Positions 7,351 through 13,804 of a stretch of DNA of 16,811 bases are shown piece by piece; the first letter of the stretch is position 1; each line of letters begins with the position of its first letter. The notes under the pieces were generated by a model, which was not told the DNA's origin, did no database searches, and saw only the letters and a program-made list of their open reading frames with translations. Position numbers and translations under genes: made by a program. The stretch comes from Caldithrix sp. (GTDB taxonomy: Bacteria > KSB1 > UBA2214 > DYKH01): NCBI GenBank assembly GCA_020722685.1, contig DYKH01000116.1:1-16811 (forward strand). The letters run 5' to 3'.

Positions 7351-7923
7351 ATGAGTAACATGAACAAGATAGTGCTTTCTAATCTGGCTTTTTTTCTATT
7401 CATGTCTGGATGTAAAGGATCCCACTCATTGGCGCAGCAAAAAAGCTCAAACTATGTGCCGGGGCAACTCACCATCGGCTTTGCCGACACCGTCACATTG
7501 GCATCGGCAAAGGAGTTCATCGCCAAGCAAGGCCTTGAGCCGATCAATCTGCAATTCAATTCCATGCTATCGATGTGGGTAGAAATCGACAGTGGAACTG
7601 CTGAAGCGCATATCAGAAGATTGAAGGCGGACCCCACCGTCCTCTGGGCGGAAAAACGCGGCTACGCCGAGGCGGACCAAAAGCCAAATAAGGAATACTT
7701 GCTCATCCAATTCAACCTTCGCGCCTCGGAAGCATCCGCCAAGAAACTCGTCGACTCACAGGGCGGCGTCGCTGTCAAGAAAGTCAATTCCATGCCCAAA
7801 TGGGGAGTCGTCGCCGTGCCGGAGGGGCAGGAACAAATGTGGATCGAAAAGTTAAGGGCCTTTCCCTTTGTGCGCTACGTTGAGAGAAATGCTGTCGCCA
7901 AAATAGATCGATCAAAGAAGTAA
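7351..7923 (+). CDS. Lipoprotein with two subtilase-propeptide-like repeats
   Basis: This 190-residue protein starts with a lipoprotein signal peptide: KIVLSNLAFFLFMSGC, with the lipidated cysteine at 21. Two repeats of about 65-70 residues follow. Repeat 1 (35-104) runs from YVPGQLTIGF to VLWAEKR; repeat 2 (115-180) runs from EYLLIQFNLRASEASAKKLV to VRYVERN. Each has the pattern seen in fervidolysin-type subtilase N-propeptides: an opening strand, a helix, a W-containing strand with an acidic or VP ending (MWVEIDSG, WGVVAVPEG), an amphipathic helix (AHIRRLKADP, MWIEKLRAFP) and a closing strand. No peptidase domain follows. I infer a periplasmic or surface chaperone or inhibitor of a subtilisin-like protease, by analogy with I9-type inhibitors. 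An ATG at 7324 is an alternative start, but it spoils the signal peptide and has no ribosome site. It lies between sppA and queG. Confidence 0.7.
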   Translation: MSNMNKIVLSNLAFFLFMSGCKGSHSLAQQKSSNYVPGQLTIGFADTVTLASAKEFIAKQGLEPINLQFNSMLSMWVEIDSGTAEAHIRRLKADPTVLWAEKRGYAEADQKPNKEYLLIQFNLRASEASAKKLVDSQGGVAVKKVNSMPKWGVVAVPEGQEQMWIEKLRAFPFVRYVERNAVAKIDRSKK

Positions 7924-7976
7924 CCCACGTCAGCCTCCCGTCTATCGATCTCCTAAAAACCTGCATCCCCGTGCTT

Positions 7977-8936
7977 ATGTCCTCCCTCAGCAAAACCGAG
8001 CTCACTCAAAACATCAAAACGAAAGCTATTGAATTGGGCTTTGATAAGGTAGGGATCGCCCAAGCCAAGGAGTTGGAGTGTGCGGAGCGCTTCGCCGAGT
8101 GGCTCTCGCGCGGCTATCAAGGTGAAATGACCTACATGGAAAATAATCAGAAGAAGAGAGTCGATCCCAGAAAAATCATGGAAGGCGCCAAGTCGGTCAT
8201 TTCGCTGGCCATGAATTACTACACACCGTTCCGGCGAGCAGAAAATCCTTCCGAGGGCGTCATTTCCCGATATGCTTGTGGGGAAGACTATCATGACGTT
8301 ATAAGGCCACGTCTGACCGCACTTCTTGCCTACATCAATAAATTAGTTCCTGAGAGTCATGGCCGGACCTTTGTGGACACCGCACCGATCATGGATAAGC
8401 AATGGGCGGTGCAGGCCGGCATCGGCTGGCAGGGCAAACATTCCAACGTAATCACCCGGGAATTCGGTTCCTGGGTTTTCCTGGGCGAAGTGGTGGTGGA
8501 CATCGAATTGGACTATGACCAGCCGATTCCGGACTACTGCGGCACCTGCACTCGCTGCCTCGATGCCTGTCCCACTCAAGCCATCACTCAGCCTTATGTG
8601 GTCGACGCCAGGCGCTGCATCTCTTACTTGACCATCGAGCTGAAAGAAGATCGCCCCATACCCGAGGAGCTGCAGGAAAAGATGGGAAATCACATCTTTG
8701 GCTGCGACGTTTGTCAGGACGTGTGTCCATGGAACATCAAATTCGCCAAACCCGCCCATGAAGAAGCATTCCTCCCAAGGAGTGAAAACCTCAATCCAAA
8801 CTTGGCAAGGCTGGCGGAGATGACTGAAGAACAATTCCGGACAACATACAAGAACAGTCCGATCAAGCGACCGAAATACCAGGGATTCCTGCGCAGCGTC
8901 CTCATCGCATTGAAGAACGCCGTGCGCGAGTTTTAA
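7977..8936 (+). CDS. queG: Epoxyqueuosine reductase QueG
   Basis: This 319-residue protein performs the last step of queuosine synthesis, reducing epoxyqueuosine to queuosine at the wobble base of tRNAs for Asp, Asn, His and Tyr, using cobalamin and two [4Fe-4S] clusters. The N-terminal cobalamin-binding half contains RFAEWLSRGYQGEMTYM and FVDTAPIMDKQWA; the Asp at 134 matches the acid proposed as proton donor in characterised QueG. GWQGKHSNVI (150-159) is a further family block. The clusters are ligated by CGTCTRCLDACP (C188, C191, C194, C198) with C243, C246 and C250 of CDVCQDVCP plus C214. There is no long C-terminal HEAT-repeat extension. The ATG at 7977 is preferred over a GTG at 7971; neither has a good ribosome site. 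No other queuosine genes are in the window. Confidence 0.95.
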   Translation: MSSLSKTELTQNIKTKAIELGFDKVGIAQAKELECAERFAEWLSRGYQGEMTYMENNQKKRVDPRKIMEGAKSVISLAMNYYTPFRRAENPSEGVISRYACGEDYHDVIRPRLTALLAYINKLVPESHGRTFVDTAPIMDKQWAVQAGIGWQGKHSNVITREFGSWVFLGEVVVDIELDYDQPIPDYCGTCTRCLDACPTQAITQPYVVDARRCISYLTIELKEDRPIPEELQEKMGNHIFGCDVCQDVCPWNIKFAKPAHEEAFLPRSENLNPNLARLAEMTEEQFRTTYKNSPIKRPKYQGFLRSVLIALKNAVREF

Positions 8937-9025
8937 ACCGCTATCAACCTTGGCGGCACAGGGTCGCCCCGTTTCCGCAGCTTCGGGTTTACTTACCCTA
9001 AAGCCAAGATGGCTGGAATTTAAGC

Positions 9026-9054
9026 TTGCATTTATGCTCTTTTCTTGCTATTTT
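9026..9054 (+). promoter_or_regulatory. Possible sigma70-type promoter for rpmB
   Basis: TTGCAT (9026-9031) and TATTTT (9049-9054) are separated by exactly 17 nt and sit about 60 nt upstream of the rpmB start. This fits a monocistronic ribosomal protein gene. It is a prediction from hexamers only. Confidence 0.45.
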
Positions 9055-9112
9055 TGGCCCGCAAAAAAAGAAAATTGAACGTGGAATGAAAGAATAGCTC
9101 CGGAGTTTGGAA

Positions 9113-9304
9113 ATGGCAAAGAAATGCGATATTTGCGGCAAAGGCCCGATGGTAGGACACAACGTCAGCCATGCGCACAATTTGACCAAGCGCCGCTGGA
9201 TGCCGAACATCAAGAAATTGCGTATCGCTGCGGAAGGCACGGCAAAATATGCCTACGTCTGCACCCGTTGCCTGCGTAGCGGCAAGGTCGTCAAAGCAGC
9301 ATAA
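9113..9304 (+). CDS. rpmB: 50S ribosomal protein L28 (bL28), zinc-binding type
   Basis: This 63-residue protein is a standard bL28: [20 protein letters not shown], then [17 protein letters not shown], and [14 protein letters not shown] at the end. The four cysteines C5, C8, C50 and C53 form the two CxxC knuckles of the C+ (zinc-containing) form. No C-minus paralogue or Zur site is visible here. The ATG at 9113 has GGAG (9102-9105) 7 nt upstream, so the TTG at 9107 is rejected. A likely promoter lies at 9026-9054 and a strong terminator immediately follows, so the gene is probably transcribed alone. Confidence 0.97.
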   Translation: MAKKCDICGKGPMVGHNVSHAHNLTKRRWMPNIKKLRIAAEGTAKYAYVCTRCLRSGKVVKAA

Positions 9305-9331
9305 GCGATGGGAAAATGAATTTGAAAATAG

Positions 9332-9361
9332 AAAGGCTCCCAATTGTTGGGAGCCTTTTTT
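9332..9361 (+). terminator. Strong intrinsic terminator of rpmB
   Basis: AAAGGCTCCCAA (9332-9343) pairs perfectly with TTGGGAGCCTTT (9347-9358) across a TTG loop, and the T run continues to 9361. It starts 27 nt after the rpmB stop. Confidence 0.9.
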
Positions 9362-9389
9362 GTTGTGTTGCCGCGACAAGATAAAAAGT

Positions 9390-9418
9390 GAAAAAGCCTT
9401 CGCAATGAAGGCTTTTTC
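9390..9418. terminator. Second hairpin terminator, probably bidirectional
   Basis: GAAAAAGCCTTC (9390-9401) pairs perfectly with GAAGGCTTTTTC (9407-9418) across a 5-nt GCAAT loop. The A-run on one side and T-run on the other let it end transcription from either strand. It is placed to back up the rpmB terminator and to stop the leftward dcw transcript leaving ftsZ, whose minus-strand reading gives a further T run after the stem. Confidence 0.8.
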
Positions 9419-9757
9419 GCATCTGAACTGCGGCGGCTCGGTGAGCTTTGGCTTGTTGTCCGCAGATGCGACCTACAAAGCCATTTGCTTACTCGTTGGG
9501 ATAGTTGAGCGCCGCAAGAGTGGGGCCCGACTCATTTTACGTTTCCAGCGGTCATTTTCACCAACCAAATGACGCGCGTCCATCTATGCTGCTATTCGAA
9601 AAACAAACCGCTGTGCTGCAAGAATTCTCTTCACCAATCTCGACAAGACTTGGGTGTATATGTTGTCGATTTGTCCAATGCAATCAGCTTTGTCCAAATC
9701 ACCAAAGCGCTGGGAGCAAGAAACGCTTAGACGGTGCCACCGCGTATAGACGAGCTT
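9419..9757. other. 339-nt gap between terminators and ftsZ, possible gene remnant
   Basis: No intact gene is supported. A plus-strand stretch ending at the TAG at 9728-9730 reads DLGVYVVDLSNAISFVQIT and then KALGARNA, which has a natural alternating hydrophobic pattern, but upstream codons in the same frame (through NKPLCCKNSLHQ) lose that character. It may be the tail of a decayed gene whose upstream part has shifted frame. I cannot assign a family; a STAS-like fold is only a vague impression. The rest shows nothing. Confidence 0.3.
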
Positions 9758-11113
9758 TTAAAGCAAGCTCCACCTTTTTCTTCGACAAGCGGGAATCTCG
9801 TAGTCATTGTCGGAAAACCCATTGGCTTGATCGTCCGGGCCGTATTTCGGGAGATGTCGTTCTACGCCGTTTGTCTCCCTTGCTTCCCGACCCGTCGCCG
9901 CTGCCAACCAGCTTTCTTTCCGATCCTTGCCGTTGCCTCCCTGCCTTTCCCCGACGATCTCAAAAGGGCGTGGGGATCTTACCAGCTCCTCTGATTGACC
10001 GAATAGTTTCGCAGAGGTCTCTTTCTTCAATTCTTCGCTTATCTCGTCAATTCGGTCAACAGCCGGTATTTCCCTCCGGTTAATCGAGCTGGTTGCCGGG
10101 AAATCTATGTGCGGACGGTTGAGTCCAAATAGCCGGCGTCTGCCGTTGTGATTAGACAATCCCGTGGCAATGACGGTTATGCGCATTTCATCAGCAAGGG
10201 TCTTGTCAATTACGGCACCGAAAATGATATTAGCATTGGGACCGGCTTCTTCAAAAATGATGGTGGTTGCCGTGTTGACCTCGTGCAGGGTCATGCTGGC
10301 GCCGCCGGTAATATTCACCAACACGCCCAAGGCGCCGGAGATGGAGATGTCCTCCAGCAGCGGACTATGAATGGCCTGTTCGGCGGCTTGCTTGGCCCGG
10401 CTTTCACCGCTGGCGATGCCGGAACCCATCAACGCATCGCCCATTTCGCTCATCACCGCCCGTACGTCGGCAAAGTCCAAGTTCACCAGACCGGGGATGG
10501 AGATCAGATCGGAAATGCCTTTGGTGGCATTGAAGAGAATCTCGTCGGCAAAACGAAAGGCCTTATCCAGCGGCGTATTCGTCGGCACAATGGTCAACAG
10601 CCGCTGATTTGGGATGACGATGCAGGTGTCCACGCATTCCCTGAGCGCGGTGATACCTTCATCGGCCCTTTGCATGCGTTTGGGTCCCTCGAACAGAAAC
10701 GGTTTAGTGACGATACCCACCGTCAGCGCGCCGATGTCGCGGGCGATCTCCGCAACGACAGGCGCTGCGCCGGTACCGGTTCCGCCGCCCATACCGGCAG
10801 TGACAAAGACCATGTCCGAGTCGGCCAGCACCTCATAGACGGCGTTGCGATCTTCTTCGATGGCGCGCCGGCCTTTTTCCGGATCCGCACCAGCGCCCAA
10901 GCCACGCGTGGTTTTGCTGCCGATGCGAACGCGAGTCGCCGCCTGACAGATCTCCAGCGCCTGCTCATCCGTATTGATGGCGACAAAATCAACGCCGCCG
11001 AGACCCTCAGCGATCATCCGATTGAGGGCGTTGCAGCCGGCGCCGCCCACGCCAACCACTTTCATCCTGGCCGAGACTGCGGGCGAATCGTCAAAATCAA
11101 AGGTCAAATTCAT
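9758..11113 (-). CDS. ftsZ: Cell division GTPase FtsZ
   Basis: This 451-residue tubulin homologue forms the Z ring at midcell. The GTP-binding signature GGGTGTG lies at 109-115 after FVTAGM, the N-terminal nucleotide block is VVGVGGAGCNALNRM (19-33), and the catalytic T7 loop is NLDFADVRAVMSEMGDALMG (211-230). The globular core ends near 318 with ITVIATGL, followed by a linker of about 115 residues. The C-terminal peptide that should bind FtsA reads DYEIPACRRKR (437-447), one residue shorter than the usual IP-x-F/Y-L-R pattern and with Cys replacing the aromatic; see findings. AGGAG (11120-11124) lies 6 nt upstream of the ATG at 11113, so a longer upstream extension is rejected. It is the last gene of the leftward dcw run, separated from ftsA by a 676-nt insert-bearing gap. 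Confidence 0.97.
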   Translation of the reverse strand: MNLTFDFDDSPAVSARMKVVGVGGAGCNALNRMIAEGLGGVDFVAINTDEQALEICQAATRVRIGSKTTRGLGAGADPEKGRRAIEEDRNAVYEVLADSDMVFVTAGMGGGTGTGAAPVVAEIARDIGALTVGIVTKPFLFEGPKRMQRADEGITALRECVDTCIVIPNQRLLTIVPTNTPLDKAFRFADEILFNATKGISDLISIPGLVNLDFADVRAVMSEMGDALMGSGIASGESRAKQAAEQAIHSPLLEDISISGALGVLVNITGGASMTLHEVNTATTIIFEEAGPNANIIFGAVIDKTLADEMRITVIATGLSNHNGRRRLFGLNRPHIDFPATSSINRREIPAVDRIDEISEELKKETSAKLFGQSEELVRSPRPFEIVGERQGGNGKDRKESWLAAATGREARETNGVERHLPKYGPDDQANGFSDNDYEIPACRRKRWSLL

Positions 11114-11119
11114 TTCCCA

Positions 11120-11124
11120 CTCCT
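11120..11124 (-). promoter_or_regulatory. Shine-Dalgarno site that fixes the ftsZ start
   Basis: On the minus strand AAAGGAG is followed 6 nt later by the ATG at 11113. This removes 21 upstream codons that have no resemblance to FtsZ. Confidence 0.75.
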
Positions 11125-11233
11125 TTGCAAAAGTGAATTGCTTCCCCAGCCAACCTATCCCAAGTCGGTGGGGCAAATTTTTATCGACAAACTTTCTCTC
11201 TACAGAAGAAAGTCTAATATGGCGTTGTTAGAA

Positions 11234-11769
11234 GCCACAGAGACTCAGAGACACAGAGATTTCTCTTATTAGCTGCTTGGCAAATAATCAAAAACACATT
11301 GAGGCGGTTTTCTAAAGTATCATTCTCTTAATGCCTTCTTTCAGCACTGGAACGTTAAAATTTATTAGCAATCCCAATTTCTTATTGGACAATCTGAGAT
11401 AGGACAAGAGCTGCGCTTCGAACAGCGGGTCCATCCTATCGACAGCCTTCAATTCCACAATCACTTCATCTTCGACCAAACATCGACTCCTTGCTCACCG
11501 AGGATATGCCCTTTGTAAGGAATTGGTATCGTAGCCGGCTCCTGACGCTTTAGGCCATATTGCTTTAGCTGAAAGCAGAGGGCCTTCTCATAAATGGACT
11601 CGAGCAGTCCTGGACCTAAATGACGATGTACTTCGATAGCGCAACCAATGATCTTTTCGGTAATCCTGTTCAATGCAGTGATTTTCAACAATGTCTACCC
11701 TCCTGATAATATCCACTCCACCACAAGGCAGCTTTTCAATGTCACTCCGTGTCTCTGAGCCTCGGTGGC
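11234..11769. mobile_element. Inverted-repeat cassette carrying a GxxExxY gene, inserted between ftsA and ftsZ (type A ends)
   Basis: The left arm (11234-11258) starts GCCACAGAGACTCAGAGACA and the right arm (11745-11769), read on the opposite strand, starts GCCACCGAGGCTCAGAGACA; the 25-nt arms match at 22 positions. They enclose the broken GxxExxY gene with 53 nt between each arm and the gene ends, a symmetric layout. No transposase or recombinase is inside and I found no clear target-site duplication, so movement would need help in trans or another mechanism. Closely related arms flank the empty element at 5166-5293. Because ftsA and ftsZ are normally adjacent, this looks like an insertion into the division operon. 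Calling it mobile is an inference from repeated ends and location. Confidence 0.68.
11312..11691 (-). pseudogene. GxxExxY family protein (PD-(D/E)xK nuclease-like), frameshifted
   Basis: The first frame encodes IGCAIEVHRHLGPGLLESIY, with the name-giving G-x-x-E-x-x-Y in GLLESIY, then [12 protein letters not shown], where it shifts and stops at 11461. The rest continues in another frame: [14 protein letters not shown], then [20 protein letters not shown] and [16 protein letters not shown], ending with TAG at 11314-11312. Restoring one T in the TTT at 11480-11478 of the coding strand joins them as [17 protein letters not shown] and gives about 126 residues, the normal family length. The D and E-x-K residues match a PD-(D/E)xK core. 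The only starts are TTG codons (11691, 11688) just after a stop. The family's function is unproven. It is flanked by inverted repeats; a sequencing error in the T run cannot be excluded. Confidence 0.87.
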
Positions 11770-11789
11770 AAGCTTTCTTTTATTAACTG

Positions 11790-13043
11790 TTAATATGACA
11801 ACGTCGTCACACTGCCAAACCAACGGCGGAAGCGCTTTTTAATGGTATCGAACATGCCGCTATCTCCACCGCCAAAGCTTTTAGAAATGACCTCATGCTG
11901 ATGCTTCATGCCGTACAGAAGCAATCCCACGCCGGTGGCGCACTGCGGCTTGCGCGCTTCTTCCACCATGCCGCCGAACCCGCTAGGAATGCCCAGCTTG
12001 ACCGGCATATTAAAGATTTCCTCGGCAAGCTCGATGGTGCCGGGCAACAAGGAAGCGCCGCCGGTCAACACGACGCCGGTGGTCATGAGGTTGATATAAT
12101 CGGAAGTCTTGACTTCTTCGTAAGCCAACGTCAAAATCTCCGCCATGCGCGGCTGGATGATATCTACCAACAGGCTCTTGGCGATGCGACGGGGAGAACG
12201 ACCATTGACGCCGGCTACTTCCACGACTTCTTCTTTATCGTCCTCCGAATGCAAGGCGCGACCGTGCTCGATTTTCAACTTTTCTGCAGAATCGATCGGT
12301 GTGCGCAGGACAATGGCCAAGTCATTGGTCACGTTGCGCCCGCCCAAGGCGACCACCGATGTGTGCCGGATGCAGCCCTCATAGAACATGGCAATGTCGC
12401 TGGTGCCGCCGCCAATGTCAATGAGAATGACGCCTAGCTCCTTTTCATCATCGGTAAGGACCGCATAGCTGGAAGCCAGCGGTTCCAGAACCAAATCCGC
12501 CACGGCGTACCCGGCTTTTTCAATGCAGCGGTGAATATTTTGTGCCGAAGCAATGGCGCCGGTAACGATATGCACTTCGGCTTCCAAGCGCACGCCGCTC
12601 ATGCCCACCGGGTCACGAATGCCGCGCTGGTCGTCGACGATAAATTCCTGCGGCAAGATATGGATGATTTCCCGATCAATAGGCAATGCCACGGCCTTGG
12701 CGGCATCAATAACTCGGCGCACGTCCTCGGGGCTCACCTCGCCATTTTCTCCGGAAATAGCCACCACACCTCGGCCATTGATGCTGCGGATATGATCTCC
12801 GGCAATCCCGGCAAATACCGTGTCCAGCTCCACATCGGCCATTTCTTCGGCCTTTTCCACCGCCGCTTTCATGGAGCGCACAGTTTTCTCCACATCGACC
12901 ACCACACCATAACGCAGCCCCTCGGACGGCGCCGTTGCTACACCAATTATGTTAATGTCCTGAACGTCAGTGACCTCGGCGATGAAACAACCAATCTTCG
13001 TGGTACCGATGTCCAAGCCGCTAATGATTTGACTACCTTCCAT
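11790..13043 (-). CDS. ftsA: Cell division protein FtsA
   Basis: This 417-residue actin-like ATPase tethers FtsZ to the membrane and recruits later divisome proteins. Phosphate-1 motif LDIGTTKIG is at 10-18, phosphate-2 DIGGGTSD at 209-216 and the adenosine motif LTGGAS at 326-331. The FtsA-specific 1C domain occupies about 85-165 in place of actin's 1B (VHIVTGAIASAQNIHRCIEK follows it). A membrane-binding amphipathic helix, MFDTIKKRFRRWFG (397-410), closes the protein, followed by a short SVTTLSY tail. The start at 13043 is preferred because GAGG is 7 nt upstream; the ATG at 13049 lies only 1 nt from it. ftsQ ends 36 nt upstream. The ftsZ gene, usually immediate, is displaced by the inverted-repeat cassette, which begins 20 nt after the ftsA stop. 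Confidence 0.97.
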   Translation of the reverse strand: MEGSQIISGLDIGTTKIGCFIAEVTDVQDINIIGVATAPSEGLRYGVVVDVEKTVRSMKAAVEKAEEMADVELDTVFAGIAGDHIRSINGRGVVAISGENGEVSPEDVRRVIDAAKAVALPIDREIIHILPQEFIVDDQRGIRDPVGMSGVRLEAEVHIVTGAIASAQNIHRCIEKAGYAVADLVLEPLASSYAVLTDDEKELGVILIDIGGGTSDIAMFYEGCIRHTSVVALGGRNVTNDLAIVLRTPIDSAEKLKIEHGRALHSEDDKEEVVEVAGVNGRSPRRIAKSLLVDIIQPRMAEILTLAYEEVKTSDYINLMTTGVVLTGGASLLPGTIELAEEIFNMPVKLGIPSGFGGMVEEARKPQCATGVGLLLYGMKHQHEVISKSFGGGDSGMFDTIKKRFRRWFGSVTTLSY

Positions 13044-13079
13044 TTCCATACCTCATTGAAAGCCTTCAAGCACGCCGAG

Positions 13080-13790
13080 TTAGCCGTTTTTCTTGAGAAT
13101 GATTTGCCCAGCTATCCGAACATCCAGGTACTTGGCTTGCTCGACCAAACCGGTCGATCCCAACTGCTCTAAAAAAGCGTCCAGATAGGCGACTTTGCGT
13201 TCCAATGAACCCCGACCGATAATGACGGGTAGAGATCGAGCGACATTTAAATAGGCAATCATGCCGACGTTTTTTTTCAGATGTATCTCTGATATTTGGT
13301 TGAACAAAAGGTGATCCATACCATCCATGCGCTGCAGCAGTTCCACCACCTCATCAAACTCGGCCCCAGCCAGCCGCTGTTTTTTAGCGTTCATGCTCAA
13401 AGCGTCTCCGGTAACCACCGGCAAATCCCGATGCGGCAGGGAATTGGCCAAGCCCAAGATTTTCCCGTTCTCATCCACCGCGTACAGTTGCCCTGAGGAG
13501 AGATAGAAGAACGCCTTGCCGTCATTAGAGCTTTTCTTGAGTATGCGCTGCGCCTCTGGCGATGATATGGGCAAAAGAACTTCCCCGTCGTTTGACGGCT
13601 GTGAAAATGTCCCCTTCAGCTCCTGGAGTGTGTTCCTACGATCGATAAAAAAGTCTATGCCGTTGGGATTTTTGAATGGAAGGATGTGACTCGGTGAATG
13701 CGCCTCCAAGATGCGCAGGCCAACGGCCAAACCGAGCAACAAGGCTGCCCCAAAGAACAAGGCTTTTTTGCCCAAAGTTTGAAGATCCAT
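13080..13790 (-). CDS. ftsQ: Divergent FtsQ/DivIB-like cell division protein
   Basis: This 236-residue protein sits exactly where ftsQ belongs, 14 nt after murG and 36 nt before ftsA. It has a short cytoplasmic head, one membrane helix (about 8-27, KKALFFGAALLLGLAVGLRI), and an outer part. The FtsQ beta-domain is suggested by FFYLSSGQLYAVDENGKILG (94-113), which fits the family's YLVDExG strand, by LPVVTGD (123-129), equivalent to LPxLxG, and by the closing KYLDVRIAGQIILKK (220-234), like the yxDLRx end strand. The expected POTRA domain right after the helix is not recognisable in 30-90. In other bacteria FtsQ links the FtsBL pair to FtsA/FtsZ. The start at 13790 has AGG 8 nt upstream; a GTG at 13799 is the alternative. 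Assignment rests mainly on position and the beta-domain motifs. Confidence 0.75.
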   Translation of the reverse strand: MDLQTLGKKALFFGAALLLGLAVGLRILEAHSPSHILPFKNPNGIDFFIDRRNTLQELKGTFSQPSNDGEVLLPISSPEAQRILKKSSNDGKAFFYLSSGQLYAVDENGKILGLANSLPHRDLPVVTGDALSMNAKKQRLAGAEFDEVVELLQRMDGMDHLLFNQISEIHLKKNVGMIAYLNVARSLPVIIGRGSLERKVAYLDAFLEQLGSTGLVEQAKYLDVRIAGQIILKKNG

Positions 13791-13804
13791 GATGTGCACC
13801 TGTC

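Noticed and set aside
9505..10083. A 192-codon plus-strand frame downstream of rpmB
   Set aside because: Most of it is antisense to the end of ftsZ, it has no ribosome site, and it is not protein-like.
10148..11272. A 374-codon open frame on the plus strand opposite ftsZ
   Set aside because: It is the antisense of an unmistakable ftsZ, shows no family resemblance, and its His/Gly/Asp-rich composition is typical of a shadow frame. It also runs into the inverted-repeat arm at 11234.
11226..11777. Target-site duplication around the GxxExxY cassette
   Set aside because: The bases outside the two arms were compared directly and show no convincing direct repeat, so no duplication is claimed.
12531..13172. 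A 213-codon plus-strand frame opposite ftsA/ftsQ
   Set aside because: It is antisense to two well-supported genes and His/Asn-rich without motifs; a shadow.
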